NCBI RefSeq assembly: GCF_000374565.1
Contig: NZ_KB894712.1
Coordinates: 1-42,750, forward strand
From: Siminovitchia fordii DSM 16014 = CIP 108821
GTDB taxonomy: Bacteria; Bacillota; Bacilli; Bacillales; Bacillaceae_C
Direction: 5' to 3'
Length of the DNA: 42,750 nt
A model generated the notes under the pieces. It did not search any database, was not told the origin of the DNA, and saw nothing but the letters and a program-made list of their open reading frames with translations. Shown here one piece after another: positions 28,201-37,255 of the stretch. The position numbers and the translations under genes are program-made. How positions within the stretch are numbered: position 1 is the stretch's first letter; the number at the start of each line of letters is the position of its first letter.

Positions 28201-28278
28201 CCCGAGCCCCAAAACCAAAACAGTCATCAAAATGACAGCTGCCCTGTTTCTCAAAGCCCATTTTGTAAACCAGATCAT
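25276..28278 (-). CDS. RND-family efflux transporter (SwrC/AcrB-like)
   Basis: A 1000-residue resistance-nodulation-division transporter of the HAE1 group, likely exporting amphipathic molecules with proton motive force. It shows the duplicated RND plan: a first membrane helix, a large outer domain, helices 2-6, helix 7, a second outer domain and helices 8-12. The proton-relay Asp pair is in GRLVDDSIVVIEN, and GAMIGALMLIGIVVTNAIV marks helix 10. It resembles SwrC (YerP) of B. subtilis, linked to surfactin and fatty-acid tolerance; no membrane-fusion or outer-membrane partner is nearby. Start at ATG 28278 after GGGGGGAAA. It is inserted between fer and ribU, which are close neighbours in B. 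subtilis. Confidence 0.93.
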   Translation of the reverse strand: MIWFTKWALRNRAAVILMTVLVLGLGTLSYFTLPKEFMPAANNPAVTVIVMGQGTDADTMAEEVTKPIEKAIGSVKGKMHVFSTSADGYSSIDIALDPSIDMKEAKNQVQEALTGVELPEGYSKPIVSQLNLDMIPLWQIGLSFPKGINRDDMEKIENEIIPMFQGISGMSDVLVYGKQHTQVNVILDQKKMSDYQIPIQALMGILQGKNLAVAVGEETVDERKANLKVIGKIEGIKELENIQIAPEIRLKDIGKVNISDTSETFFTRVNGEEAVALLLHKESNANAVSVGKKVEQTMEKVNNDFKPAIEASMLISFSEFIVNSVDSMMHAVLLGALFATIVIFIFLRHMRMTLITIISIPLSLGLTLFLLSQSGITLNILTIGAVAVAVGRLVDDSIVVIENIFRKVQGGDFSKEVIVNSTKEVAAAITSSTLTTVAVFLPMGLVKSLEELLLPFALTITYALLSSLLVALIIVPLMSSRLLKQGKMPVYKKPNRYIKILDWCLRHKWVPLLLSFIIFIGAIGMYVVMPKGTADASDNDVSVSVVYPDHIPFSKVKDEAFEFESFLKGQSEVKEVITFLGSNPEDAQFSQINSQNQGNFHVVMKKDADTKKMMEKIEKQKEKYPEADFDIMVASIVNFSDSTITLDVVGNDADKLLEASKKVMDEVKGIEGVEKVTSNQNELKTVYNINVDQKKANTEEVAKQVQVLLNPFPIGMIRVEGKDTPVLIDSSIHPTSESELKDISVMSDDKIVKLSTIAKIEKMEKPTSVLRKDGKEYVRVSVEADPKNLSNIAGEVNMKAGKLSLPEGVSLEYGGAASAQSEQFMELFQLMAVSIGLVYLIMVLTFKTLRAPLVILFTLPLALIGAILGLLVSRTPIDIGAMIGALMLIGIVVTNAIVFLDRVRQNEKTMPIRQALIEAGATRFRPIIMTALATIFAMIPLLMGKEEMGSLVSKGLAVVVIGGLSVATLLTLVIIPVVYELFHFKKAKKQRLSEENKIAM

Positions 28279-28396
28279 TCATTTCCCCCCCATAAAGTAT
28301 AATTCCCACTACTTCAGTATAGTTTATTTGTTAATTGTTCATATAGACTTAAGTCGTAGTTTTTCTTACTCCTTTGTATTTAGTTGTGTCAGTTTT

Positions 28397-28432
28397 TAAA
28401 AAAAGCCAGCAATGAAAAATTCATTGCTGGCT
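28397..28432 (-). terminator. Terminator of ribU
   Basis: A 13-bp perfect stem (AGCCAGCAATGAA and TTCATTGCTGGCT) with a 3-nt loop and seven T on the minus strand, 14 bases past the ribU stop. Confidence 0.88.
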
Positions 28433-28445
28433 CACTAAATCACTA

Positions 28446-29027
28446 TTAGATATTACGGTAAACGACTTGCTTATCTATCCAGTTGCGCATGCGGCTGTAT
28501 ATCAATAAAAAGATAATCGCTACAATCAAACCTTTGATTATATTAAATGGCAGGATGGCAGCTACGACCAACTGACGCAGATCCGAAGTCGACATCGGGT
28601 CCCATCCAAGCAAAAGCGTGTAGGCGGGCAGAATCGCCACATAATTCAATATACTCATGAAAACTGACATGAACAGAGTTCCAAAGATTAATGAAACAAC
28701 TAATCCCCATTTCCTTTTCAACTTCTTAAACACATAATAAGTAGGCAAAACAAACAGGATTCCTGCGATGAAGTTGGAAAAGTTTCCAACCGGAATTCCG
28801 GCCTCGCTGCCAATCATTAAATAATCTAGTATATTTTTAATCAGTTCCACCAGTATTGCTGCAAGCGGCCCAAACATCAGCGCAGCGATCAATGCAGGAA
28901 TATCGCTGAAATCCACTGTAAGATAGGCCGGAAACGGCGGTATTGGGAATTTAATGAGCATCAGCACAAATGACAGGCTGCTTAACATCCCGATTGCTAC
29001 AAATGACCTCGTATTGAATTTTTTCAA
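28446..29027 (-). CDS. ribU: Riboflavin ECF transporter substrate-binding subunit RibU
   Basis: RibU (YpaA), about 193 residues, the membrane S component that binds riboflavin and works with the shared EcfA/A'/T energy module. Six hydrophobic segments are visible; the family N-terminal motif (MLSSLSFVLMLIKFPIPPFP...VDFSDIPAL, here split for length) and a GNFSNFIAG loop are present. I place the start at TTG 29027, because AAAGGAG lies six to seven bases upstream, over the ATG at 29051. An FMN riboswitch with terminator precedes it, which agrees with flavin uptake. Confidence 0.94.
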   Translation of the reverse strand: MKKFNTRSFVAIGMLSSLSFVLMLIKFPIPPFPAYLTVDFSDIPALIAALMFGPLAAILVELIKNILDYLMIGSEAGIPVGNFSNFIAGILFVLPTYYVFKKLKRKWGLVVSLIFGTLFMSVFMSILNYVAILPAYTLLLGWDPMSTSDLRQLVVAAILPFNIIKGLIVAIIFLLIYSRMRNWIDKQVVYRNI

Positions 29028-29092
29028 AATCCTCTCTCCTTTGAGATTCATCCCATGTCGAAGAAAGGTCAGCCAACATCCACAGCCTAAAA

Positions 29093-29126
29093 TGAAAAAT
29101 CCCTCAAAGTTTTGAACTTTTGAGGG
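29093..29126 (-). terminator. Expression-platform terminator of the FMN riboswitch
   Basis: CCCTCAAAAGTT and AACTTTGAGGG form an 11-bp stem, then ATTTTT on the minus strand, between aptamer and ribU. FMN binding should favour it. Confidence 0.85.
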
Positions 29127-29186
29127 AGAATTAAGGCATGTTCTAATAAACGTTCAGATTCCTGCATTTTGAACGTATGGCGGCTA

Positions 29187-29323
29187 CCTTCATCTTCTCC
29201 CATCCAGACTATACTGTCGGCTTTGGAATCACACCAAATCCTGCCTTTATCAGGCTCGCGGGCTCAGAGAATCGGAATCTCATTACCGCCGGTCGGGAAT
29301 TTCACCACGCCCCGAAGATGAAT
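29187..29323 (-). ncRNA. FMN riboswitch (RFN element)
   Basis: On the minus strand the P1 helix TTCATCTTCG/GAAGATGAAG encloses GGGGCGTGGTGAAATTCCC, ACCGGCGGTAATG, GCCCGCGAGC, GGATTTGGTG and AGTCTGGATGGGAGAAG, the conserved RFN blocks in order. It controls ribU by flavin mononucleotide level. Confidence 0.97.
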
Positions 29324-29343
29324 CGGATATGTTATTTGGACTT

Positions 29344-29372
29344 ATTATACAACAATAGCTCTAATTTGTGAA
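29344..29372 (-). promoter_or_regulatory. Promoter of the FMN riboswitch and ribU
   Basis: TTCACA (29367-29372), 17 bases, TATAAT (29344-29349); the start would be about 29337, 14 bases before the RFN P1 helix. Confidence 0.7.
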
Positions 29373-29422
29373 GATATATGTCAAAATCCTTTTCATTTTA
29401 TACATTTATCACTTGGATTTTA

Positions 29423-29461
29423 TGAAGGAGCTGCATTTGACAATCAAATGCAGCTCCTTCA
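29423..29461. terminator. Long hairpin downstream of resE
   Basis: A perfect 18-bp stem (arms 29423-29440 and 29444-29461) with a CAA loop. Neither side has a good T-run, so it may act as a 3' stabilising structure for resDE rather than an efficient intrinsic terminator. Confidence 0.6.
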
Positions 29462-29517
29462 ATCTGCGATATGTTACGCATGAAACAAGATTAGACGCCA
29501 AGCTTCAGCATTTTTCT

Positions 29518-31296
29518 TCATGATCTATTTGGCAAAAATAGAGTGAAAGTCGTTCCTTCCCCCAGTTTGCTTGTCACTGTCAGCTGGCCTTGATGGGTAT
29601 TGACAATGTTTTTGGCAATGGCAAGGCCAAGTCCTGTACCTGCCCTTCCTCTTGTTCGTGCCTTGTCCGCTTTATAAAAGCGTTCAAAAACAAATGGCAA
29701 ATCTTCTTCGGGGATCCCGGTTCCATCATCTTCAACGGAAATTGTGATTCCGCCCTTTACAACGGACTGGGTAACTGTGATTTTACCATTTTCATGAGTA
29801 TATCTCATGGCGTTATCTATAAGATTCGTTAATACCTGTTCAATTTTATCAGGGTCAAGCGAAAAAAGCACTCCCTCTTTCTCAATATGGCTTTTCAGGT
29901 CAATTTTATTATCACGGGCAATGGTTTGAAATTTAGAAGTGATCCTTTCAACAAACACACCGACATCCACTTCTTCGAAGTTCAAAGTGATATGACCTGC
30001 TTCCATTCTCGCCATATCAAGAAGTTCGTTGACGAGTCGTCCAATCCGAAGTGACTCGTCATATATGATTTTTATGATTTCCTGTTTCTCCTCTTCGGAA
30101 CCCGCAATATCATCGATGATGGCCTCACTGTACCCCTGAAGCATGGCTATTGGAGTACGAAGTTCATGCGACACATTGGCAACAAAGTCAATTCTCAGTT
30201 TATCCAATCGACGTTCCTCTGTCATGTCTCTTATTACAGCCACCGCTCCACGTACACTTTTTTGATCATGTGTATACAGGGGACTGACGATAACAACATA
30301 GTACCGCCCCTGGATTGACAGTTCACCGGTATGTTCTTTTTCATCAGCGACAGCCCGTTCCAAAAGTTCCGCCATTTCAGGTGGAATCGGATAGTTGGCT
30401 TCGTTTCCGTCTATAGGCCATTGTTGAAGAAATCTTTCAGCCGGCGGGTTCGTAATCAAAATGGTGCCATCACGACTAAATGTCATAACTCCATCTGCCA
30501 TACTGCTTAAAATATTGGTAAGCTGTTCCTTCTCCTGCCTTAAAACATTCATATTGAATTTTAGGCGTTTCCCCATTTGATTGAATGCAATGGCCAATTC
30601 TCCAATTTCATCATGGCTCAGGAACGGAACCCTCGTATCAAAGTTGCCTTTTGACAATTCAAATGCGGCTTCTCTCATTCTGCGCAGCGGTGCAGTAATC
30701 CTTGTAGATAAAAAGAAAGCGAAAATGGTCGTCAAAACAATCGCTATTCCGGCAGCTAGCAATATGAGATTGGCTGTCTGCTTCGTTGTTTCTTTCAGCA
30801 CTCCCAACGACTGGTAAATGAAAATGGCACCAGTTTCATTATCGTTTAGATGAAGCGGTACACCGGCGACAATGTAGTTATTAAATCTGCTGCCGGACTC
30901 ATGTAGTTCAGACAGCGATAGTTCTTTCTTAATTATTTTCTGTTGGGTGAATACCTTGCTCAACTCATCGTCGTTTAAAAATACATACGAGGGTATCTTG
31001 TTACTCTCATTTACGTTTGGAGAATAATGAAAACGTTCTTTGTCGTATGCAATGGCAACTGCCATGGGATCGTCCACAATTTCGAACACAATTTCCTCTC
31101 CAAGCCCGTCATTTCGATGAGATTCAATAATCCCCGATATTTTTTCAGCTGTATCTGATAAATTTTGTTCAATTTGGTCTACATGATATTTCTCAAAAAA
31201 CTGTATCAGTAAAATAGTCAATATGACCAATACAAAGGAGACCAGCAGCAGAATGGTCATCCATAGTTTCCCGACAACGCTGCGCCAAAGTCTCAT
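29518..31296 (-). CDS. resE: Sensor histidine kinase ResE
   Basis: ResE, 592 residues, the membrane sensor kinase that phosphorylates ResD under oxygen limitation or nitric oxide. Two membrane helices (about 12-34 and 173-195) flank an extracellular sensor region; then HAMP (about 195-247), PAS (about 255-360), HisKA with the phosphorylated His in VSHELRTP, and an ATPase domain with NLIDNAMRYT, DDGTGIP and GRAGTGLGLAI. All kinase boxes are intact. It overlaps the resD stop by four bases (ATGA), so the two are translationally coupled. In B. subtilis sigX-rsiX follow; here ribU does. Confidence 0.95.
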   Translation of the reverse strand: MRLWRSVVGKLWMTILLLVSFVLVILTILLIQFFEKYHVDQIEQNLSDTAEKISGIIESHRNDGLGEEIVFEIVDDPMAVAIAYDKERFHYSPNVNESNKIPSYVFLNDDELSKVFTQQKIIKKELSLSELHESGSRFNNYIVAGVPLHLNDNETGAIFIYQSLGVLKETTKQTANLILLAAGIAIVLTTIFAFFLSTRITAPLRRMREAAFELSKGNFDTRVPFLSHDEIGELAIAFNQMGKRLKFNMNVLRQEKEQLTNILSSMADGVMTFSRDGTILITNPPAERFLQQWPIDGNEANYPIPPEMAELLERAVADEKEHTGELSIQGRYYVVIVSPLYTHDQKSVRGAVAVIRDMTEERRLDKLRIDFVANVSHELRTPIAMLQGYSEAIIDDIAGSEEEKQEIIKIIYDESLRIGRLVNELLDMARMEAGHITLNFEEVDVGVFVERITSKFQTIARDNKIDLKSHIEKEGVLFSLDPDKIEQVLTNLIDNAMRYTHENGKITVTQSVVKGGITISVEDDGTGIPEEDLPFVFERFYKADKARTRGRAGTGLGLAIAKNIVNTHQGQLTVTSKLGEGTTFTLFLPNRS

Positions 31297-32009
31297 TCAT
31301 TGCCTGCCTCGAATTTATACCCTACTCCCCAAACAGTGACAATCATTCCTGCTGCTTTTTCAGATACGCGGTTCAACTTCTCGCGCAATCTTTTTATATG
31401 TGTGTCCACTGTTCTCAAGTCTCCAAAAAACTCGTACTGCCAAACCTCTTTCAACAAATGCTCGCGGTCAAACACCTTATCGGGCGATTTTGCCAAAAAG
31501 TGGAGAAGTTCATACTCTTTCGGTGTAAGGTTCACTTCTTTTCCATCAGCGGTAACCCGGTGTGCGTCATGGTCAATCGATAAGTGCGGATAGACGATAA
31601 TATCCCGTGCAGTTGGATCAGTTTGAAGAAAGCTTGTCTGAGAAGACCTTCTCAACACTGCCTTCACTCTCAAGACAACTTCCCTCGGGCTGAACGGCTT
31701 GACAATGTAATCATCAGCCCCCACTTCAAACCCCTGCACCCTATTTGCTTCTTCTCCCTTTGCCGTTAGCATAATAATGGGAGTGGCCTTTTCTTCACGC
31801 AGCTCCTTACAAACCTCAATGCCGTCTTTTTTTGGCATCATCAAATCAAGCAAAATACAGTGATATTCATTGGTCATGGCCATTTCGAGCGCCTCTTCGC
31901 CATCGGCCGCCTCATCGATGATATAATTTTCACGTTCAAGATACATTTTTAATAGCCTGCGAATACGATCTTCATCATCTACAATCAAAATTTTAACTTC
32001 TTGTTCCAT
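31293..32009 (-). CDS. resD: Response regulator ResD
   Basis: ResD, 238 residues, OmpR/PhoB-type regulator of aerobic and anaerobic respiration genes. The receiver (about 5-120) has Asp in LLDLMMPKKDG, the acidic pair DDED and Lys in VKPFSPRE; the winged-helix DNA-binding domain (about 135-235) has TPKEYELL and VDTHIKRLREK. GAGGGGG precedes the ATG. Upstream lies a terminator after resC, so resDE is likely also driven by its own promoter near 32040. Confidence 0.96.
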   Translation of the reverse strand: MEQEVKILIVDDEDRIRRLLKMYLERENYIIDEAADGEEALEMAMTNEYHCILLDLMMPKKDGIEVCKELREEKATPIIMLTAKGEEANRVQGFEVGADDYIVKPFSPREVVLRVKAVLRRSSQTSFLQTDPTARDIIVYPHLSIDHDAHRVTADGKEVNLTPKEYELLHFLAKSPDKVFDREHLLKEVWQYEFFGDLRTVDTHIKRLREKLNRVSEKAAGMIVTVWGVGYKFEAGNE

Positions 32010-32060
32010 TTTCTTTCCCCCTCGGCATCATCTTAGCGTACTTACATACTATTGTATAAG

Positions 32061-32089
32061 AAAAACGCCCACACCTAAAGAGTGAGGGC
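32061..32089 (-). terminator. Terminator between resC and resD
   Basis: GCCCTCAC and GTGTGGGC pair with one mismatch and are followed by TTTTTC on the minus strand. It would reduce read-through from resABC into resDE. Confidence 0.65.
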
Positions 32090-32114
32090 TTTTAGTACAA
32101 AATCTCGCACTTAG

Positions 32115-33308
32115 TCATGCATAAGAGTGAAGACCCGCAATGATCAGATTGACGAATACAAGGTTGAAAATGATAATTGCAATCCCAATCACCGCAAGCC
32201 ATGCAGATCTTTCCCCATGCCAACCCCTTGATAGCCGCAGATGAAGAAATGCAGCATAGAAAAGGAATGTGATAAGCGCCCATACTTCCTTCGGATCCCA
32301 TCCCCAGAATCTCGTCCACGCAATCTGCGCCCAAATCATGGCGAAAATCAGGCCGCCTAGAGTGAAGACCGGAAATCCAATCAACACAGAGCGATAGCCG
32401 ATTTCGTCGACAAGATCAAGGTTGACATTCTTGACAAGCGGCTTTAATAACAGGCTGATCCGCTTCCTGGTGACCAAGCGCAGCAATAGATACAGGATTG
32501 TCCCAGCAATAACTGTCCAAACGACAGTATTTAATTTGTTGGCATTGATGATTGCCGGCATGCTTACAAGCGGGCTCATCCGATCCTTGGTCAAAAGTTC
32601 GCCTTCATGGGGGCCAACTAGAGCAGGAAGCCGATACGAGGTTTCAGCCGGCCTATCATTTTTATCTACCCAGGCAAAATCCGCATTATAATGAGTTAAG
32701 CTGAACGATGTTGAAATAATGATAAAAGCGATAGTCGCGACAACACAGTACATGATCGCTTCAAGCCAAAAGGATCTTTTGTCCTTTACTGTGGGGTCAA
32801 CAGCTTTTAATAAATAAATAATGCCAGCCACAAAGCTGATAGAGAGAATAGCCTGACCTGCTGCCGCTGTTGTGACATGAATATGTAGCCAGTCACTTTT
32901 TAATGCGGGAATAAGCGGGGTGACTTCCCTTGGAAACATACTCCCATAAGCGATTAAAAGAAAGGCGGTCGGCAATGCAAACAACCCAAGGACATTCAGC
33001 TTATAAATAAAGAATAGGAGAATGAACGCAGCAACAATCATCATCCCGAAAAAAGTTGTAAATTCGAAAAGGTTACTGACAGGTGCATGCCCTGCTGCAA
33101 TCCACCTTGTAATGAAATAACCAATCTGGGATATGAAGCCGATCACTGTTGCAAAGATCGCGAGCACTCCCCAGCGGTTAACACCCGTCTGCTTCTCCCT
33201 GCCCCTCTTATCTCGAATCGCTCCGCTGAAAAGGAAGGTTGCAACAAGATATAAAATAAGTGAAGCATACAGCAAATTGCTGCTTACTTGGACGAGTCCT
33301 GTCATCAT
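32115..33308 (-). CDS. resC: Cytochrome c biogenesis protein ResC (CcsA/CcsB-type)
   Basis: ResC, 397 residues, polytopic membrane partner of ResB in system II cytochrome c assembly, which exports and attaches haem to apocytochromes. The haem-handling motif [21 protein letters not shown] (shown here as [10 protein letters not shown]) and several membrane His residues are present. Its ATG overlaps the resB stop by four bases. Downstream a terminator separates it from resDE. Confidence 0.95.
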   Translation of the reverse strand: MMTGLVQVSSNLLYASLILYLVATFLFSGAIRDKRGREKQTGVNRWGVLAIFATVIGFISQIGYFITRWIAAGHAPVSNLFEFTTFFGMMIVAAFILLFFIYKLNVLGLFALPTAFLLIAYGSMFPREVTPLIPALKSDWLHIHVTTAAAGQAILSISFVAGIIYLLKAVDPTVKDKRSFWLEAIMYCVVATIAFIIISTSFSLTHYNADFAWVDKNDRPAETSYRLPALVGPHEGELLTKDRMSPLVSMPAIINANKLNTVVWTVIAGTILYLLLRLVTRKRISLLLKPLVKNVNLDLVDEIGYRSVLIGFPVFTLGGLIFAMIWAQIAWTRFWGWDPKEVWALITFLFYAAFLHLRLSRGWHGERSAWLAVIGIAIIIFNLVFVNLIIAGLHSYA

Positions 33309-34948
33309 GTATTCCCACTTTCTTTTCCTTTATTTTCTCCCGTCTGGTCTATGACATCTGGTATGGACGTACCTTCTATAAGATCAGATATATCTTTTTT
33401 CAGACCGTGCCAGTTTTTATTCGTGTGTCCGGCAATAAAAACTTCGCCGTTTTTATACTGAAACCAAATCCGCCTATGCATCCAGAACGATCCTTGAATG
33501 ACACCAATCATAAAGATGGCCCCGCCGACACCTAAAATCCATAGAGTCAAGTCTTTTCTGACAGTAAGTGCAGTTGCATTCTGAGTATCAATGCCTTTGA
33601 AAGTCATTTTATAATCAGTTTCACCAAGCGGCTCCTCTGTCTGCCTGATGGCTGTAAAGCTGACCTCACCCTTCGGATGCTCCGGAGAAATCATGTTAAA
33701 TACAAAGGCAGGATTGTTTGGATTCGGTGATTTTGTCTGTGGCTCCCCATTCTCTGCAAAGCCCGAGAAATCTGGGTAATAGCCGATCAGTTCTACTTTA
33801 TATCCATTTCCCAAATCATAACTGTCCTTTGGATCGAACAGATCAATCGTCACTTCGCCGTAACCCTTTTCCTGTTTTTTGTTCATAAGGGTAAACGTCA
33901 TTGACTGCAATTCATTTTCCCTATAGCTTGTTTGATAAATGGCAAAATGGTCAAATTTCAATGGCTCATTCACACGTATTTCTGCTTTTTTCACCTCAAC
34001 GAGATTACTTTCGGACCCCAGTGTCTGTTCAGGGTCCCGTTTATAAAGCACAACATCCGACCGAAATTCTTTTACGACAGGACCGGCTTTTTCCAAAGCC
34101 GAGTTGTAAACTTCCTTATCTTTTTCTTTATCGTAAAAATCGACGGTAAACTTTTTGTTTTCCAAAACATATTCATTATTGGTCCCGGGAATTGTTTTCG
34201 TTTCCCCATCACGAAGCCAAAGAACTTCATCCACATACATACCGGGAACAAATCGCAGCATTCCGCCAATCAGGAATATGATGAGTCCTATATGGTTAAC
34301 ATAGGGCCCCCACCTTGAGAACCTTCCTTTTTCAGCTAAGATGCTTTCGTCTTTGATCCTGATATTATATTTTTTTGCCTTAAGCTCTTTTTTGAACTTT
34401 TCGATTTCCTCATCCGATATATTCATTTCCTTACGGTTAAAAAGGCGCTGCCTTTTCAAAAAGCCGACATGGCGGTCCACCCGCTGATTTTTTAATGCCC
34501 TATGTAGCGGAATCACCCTGTCCAGACTGCAAATAACTAGGGAAATTCCGATGGATGCGATCAGCAGCAGATACCACCAGGAACTGTACAAATCATGCAA
34601 ACCAAGCCAGTAATATATTTGTCCGAAAATATGATATTCATCGGCATAATATTGGGAAGGATCAGCATTTGGCGGTATATACATCACCTGTGGGAATATG
34701 GTCCCAAGTGCCGAAACTATCAATGTGATTACAATGAGCCAAACTCCCACTTTAACCGAGGAAAAAAAGTTCCAGGTTTTATCAATAAAAGTTTTGTTGT
34801 ACGTTTGTGACCTGCGTGCGCTCCCCTCATAACGCATATCATGAAGGTTTTCCCTTTTTGCTTCGTCAGTGAGGGCGCGGCCGCATGATTCGCACAGGAT
34901 AGTTCCATGCGGATTGACATGTCCGCAGACACATTTCACTTCATTCAT
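33305..34948 (-). CDS. resB: Cytochrome c biogenesis protein ResB
   Basis: ResB, 547 residues, system II cytochrome c assembly factor. A short zinc-ribbon-like N-terminus ([17 protein letters not shown]) is followed by membrane helices near 70, 125 and 215, a large outside domain (about 235-470) and a last helix near 475-495. It forms a complex with ResC. It starts six bases after the resA stop, with GGGG-type binding site at the end of resA; resC overlaps its stop. Confidence 0.95.
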   Translation of the reverse strand: MNEVKCVCGHVNPHGTILCESCGRALTDEAKRENLHDMRYEGSARRSQTYNKTFIDKTWNFFSSVKVGVWLIVITLIVSALGTIFPQVMYIPPNADPSQYYADEYHIFGQIYYWLGLHDLYSSWWYLLLIASIGISLVICSLDRVIPLHRALKNQRVDRHVGFLKRQRLFNRKEMNISDEEIEKFKKELKAKKYNIRIKDESILAEKGRFSRWGPYVNHIGLIIFLIGGMLRFVPGMYVDEVLWLRDGETKTIPGTNNEYVLENKKFTVDFYDKEKDKEVYNSALEKAGPVVKEFRSDVVLYKRDPEQTLGSESNLVEVKKAEIRVNEPLKFDHFAIYQTSYRENELQSMTFTLMNKKQEKGYGEVTIDLFDPKDSYDLGNGYKVELIGYYPDFSGFAENGEPQTKSPNPNNPAFVFNMISPEHPKGEVSFTAIRQTEEPLGETDYKMTFKGIDTQNATALTVRKDLTLWILGVGGAIFMIGVIQGSFWMHRRIWFQYKNGEVFIAGHTNKNWHGLKKDISDLIEGTSIPDVIDQTGENKGKESGNT

Positions 34949-34954
34949 AAATAA

Positions 34955-35500
34955 CTAGCTCCCCTTAGTAGGTTTAATGCTCTCCATCATTTCCCTGATT
35001 TTCTGCTCTGTCAATTCGCCTTCCTCAACTTTTATGACTTTTCCCTCAGGGGTTACCAAAAGGGTGGCTGGCAAATTGAAGACACCATACATGTTCATGA
35101 TATCTTTGTTCTTATCTTTTAAAATCGGAAAATCCAAACCGTGCTTTTCCACAAATTTATTGATTAGAAATTCGGGCTCTCCGACATTAACCGCCAATAT
35201 TTCAACACCCTGATCCTTGAATTCCTTATATTGATTATTCATATAAGGCATTTCTCGTTCACACGGCTTACACCATGTTCCCCAAAAGTTCAGGAATACG
35301 CCTTTGCCCTTATAGCTGGACAATTGATGCTTTTCTCCATTAAGATCTTCAAGTACAAAATCCGGAGCCTTATCGCCAGCGGAAACTTTACTTCTTGATT
35401 CTTTCGTAAAATTTGCATATAAAGTATAGATGACGGCAGCTGTCATGACAGTTAAAATGATTGTTCTAATAACTAGACGACGCTTTTTTTTCGAAGCCAT
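34955..35500 (-). CDS. resA: Thiol-disulfide oxidoreductase ResA
   Basis: ResA, 181 residues, membrane-tethered thioredoxin-like protein that reduces the haem-binding cysteines of apocytochrome c. A single N-terminal membrane anchor (about 10-29) is followed by the thioredoxin fold with WCKPC (Cys77 and Cys80) and a cis-Pro in NLPATLLV. The start ATG at 35500 aligns with the family (KKKRR...). AAGGAGG lies 14 bases upstream, longer than ideal; an in-frame ATT at eight bases is conceivable. First gene of resABC. Confidence 0.95.
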   Translation of the reverse strand: MASKKKRRLVIRTIILTVMTAAVIYTLYANFTKESRSKVSAGDKAPDFVLEDLNGEKHQLSSYKGKGVFLNFWGTWCKPCEREMPYMNNQYKEFKDQGVEILAVNVGEPEFLINKFVEKHGLDFPILKDKNKDIMNMYGVFNLPATLLVTPEGKVIKVEEGELTEQKIREMMESIKPTKGS

Positions 35501-35816
35501 ATGAATTATACAAACCTCCTTGAAGCACAGATATTCGACATACATTATATCACTATATAGGTTCGGTTCAGGCTTTTCATATGAAGGTTATGTGAAAACT
35601 GAAATCTCTTATCAGTGCTTGTTCAAAAAGTTTGCCAAATTAGAAGCAAGAAGGCGAAACGGCGATGTTCCGAACAGCGCACTTTCAAAGGACATGATAA
35701 CTCCGTATTGCCCACTGGACGTGGACGTTTTTAACCGTACATGAGCAGCGCAGAAACAAGCCAAGGAAGAGGCTTCACATATCAATTCGTGAGTTTTTGA
35801 ACATCCTCTCTTATCA
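35501..35816. other. Intergenic region between rluB and resA
   Basis: About 316 bases with no gene. On the minus strand TATAAT near 35540 is a likely -10 for resA, but its -35 is poor, as often at ResD-activated promoters. A weak hairpin (AAGCC/GGCTT, about 35759-35776) may end rluB. The central part (35620-35760) has higher GC than usual intergenic DNA and no assigned role. Confidence 0.35.
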
Positions 35817-36542
35817 TCATTGCCCTGTTTGGGCCAGAACTTTCAACCTTTTTACCTCATGAGGAGTCAATTCCCTGTACTCTCCCGCATTTAAACCATA
35901 CAAGTCAAGAAACGCAAGCTGTTCCCTTTTTAGTTTTAAAACAGGGTGACCTATGGCTTCCAGCATTCTCCGAACCTGCCGGTTCCTTCCCTCATGTATC
36001 GTGATTTCTACAATTGCACTGTTCTTGCCTTTTTCTACTGTCATTAGTTTCACCTTTGCCGGAGCCGTTTTGCCATCTTCAAGGACAATTCCCTTTTCAA
36101 GTTTTTTTAGGGCTTCACGCAACGGGATTCCTTTAACTTTGGCGACATAAGTCTTCCTGATTTCATGGCGCGGATGTGTAAGCAAATGGGTAAACTCCCC
36201 GTCATTGGACAATAACAGCAAACCGGACGTATCATAGTCAAGACGCCCGACGGGATATAGCCGTTCTGGCACATGGGCAAAGTAGTCTGTGACAACTTTC
36301 CGGTTCTTATCATCTTTTACAGCACTGATAACCCCTCGTGGCTTATAGAATAAAAAGTACCTTTTCTCTTCTTCCGCGAGCGGAATGCCGTTCACCTCTA
36401 TTTTATCTGCTATGCCTACTTTTGTACCCAGTTCGGTTACAACCTGTCCATTCACTTTCACTTTTCCTTCAGCAATCAATTTCTCGGCATTTCGTCGGGA
36501 GGCTACTCCCGCCTGAGCAATAACTTTTTGTAATCTTTCCAT
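35817..36542 (-). CDS. rluB: 23S rRNA pseudouridine synthase RluB
   Basis: RluB (YpuL), 241 residues, RsuA/RluB/E/F family. It isomerises uridine 2605-type positions (E. coli numbering) in 23S rRNA. An S4 RNA-binding domain (about 1-60; ERLQKVIAQAGVASRR) is followed by the catalytic domain with Asp102 in GRLDYDTSG and the RQVRRM block. GAGGTGAGGGA precedes the ATG. Its place between the spm genes and resA is as in B. subtilis; it is a separate transcription unit because the spmB terminator lies upstream. Confidence 0.95.
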   Translation of the reverse strand: MERLQKVIAQAGVASRRNAEKLIAEGKVKVNGQVVTELGTKVGIADKIEVNGIPLAEEEKRYFLFYKPRGVISAVKDDKNRKVVTDYFAHVPERLYPVGRLDYDTSGLLLLSNDGEFTHLLTHPRHEIRKTYVAKVKGIPLREALKKLEKGIVLEDGKTAPAKVKLMTVEKGKNSAIVEITIHEGRNRQVRRMLEAIGHPVLKLKREQLAFLDLYGLNAGEYRELTPHEVKRLKVLAQTGQ

Positions 36543-36700
36543 TCCCTCACCTCAAAAGGATGCGTTTTCTGTATGAATTATTGCATACCTAATAGGAAAA
36601 TCAAAGAATATTACCTTTTGTCCATAGTTTGTTCATAAAGGAAGGATTTGTAGTCATAAGCCTTGACCATTGGTTAGAAGTGTGCCATTTGAAAATTTAC

Positions 36701-36727
36701 AAAAAAAAATCCGGCCTATAGACCGAA
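36701..36727 (-). terminator. Terminator of dacB-spmA-spmB
   Basis: A 7-bp stem with a TATA loop at the spmB stop codon, followed by a run of nine T on the minus strand. Confidence 0.8.
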
Positions 36728-37255
36728 CATCACAGTCACGATAATGATTGCCGCTGAAATGCCTATCAAGTCTGCTGCAAGCCCCACTTTAATGGCATCT
36801 CCCATTTTTTTGATCCCCACTGCTCCAAAATAAACCGTCAAAACATAGAAGGTTGTATCGGTACTTCCTTGTATGGTGGAAGCCATCCTCCCAATGAAAG
36901 AGTCAGGTCCGTGGACGGAGATGATATCACTCATCAATCCCAGAGCAGCTGTCCCGGAAATCGGCCTTATAATAGCCAGAGGTACAACCTCTGCAGGAAC
37001 ACCAACTTGATCCAGGACGGGCTTGACCAGTCCTATGAAAAAATCCAGGGCACCCGAAGCTCTGAATACAGTGATCGCGACGAGCATTCCAACCAAAAAA
37101 GGAATGATGGAGACAGCGATTTTTATTCCCTCTTTGCCCCCTTCAACAAAAGACTCATACGTAGGAACCCTTTTCCATGTTCCATAAAGTAATATATAGG
37201 CTATGATGGCCGGAACAATCCATAACGAAATAACAGAGATCATTTGCATTATCAC
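36716..37255 (-). CDS. spmB: Spore maturation protein SpmB
   Basis: SpmB, 179 residues, a membrane protein of the nucleoside-recognition (Gate) family needed with SpmA for full dehydration of the spore core. About five hydrophobic segments; the paired Gate motif appears as KEGIKIAVSIIPFLVGM and IRPISGTAALGL. It overlaps spmA by four bases. Transported solute unknown. Confidence 0.94.
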   Translation of the reverse strand: MIMQMISVISLWIVPAIIAYILLYGTWKRVPTYESFVEGGKEGIKIAVSIIPFLVGMLVAITVFRASGALDFFIGLVKPVLDQVGVPAEVVPLAIIRPISGTAALGLMSDIISVHGPDSFIGRMASTIQGSTDTTFYVLTVYFGAVGIKKMGDAIKVGLAADLIGISAAIIIVTVMFGL

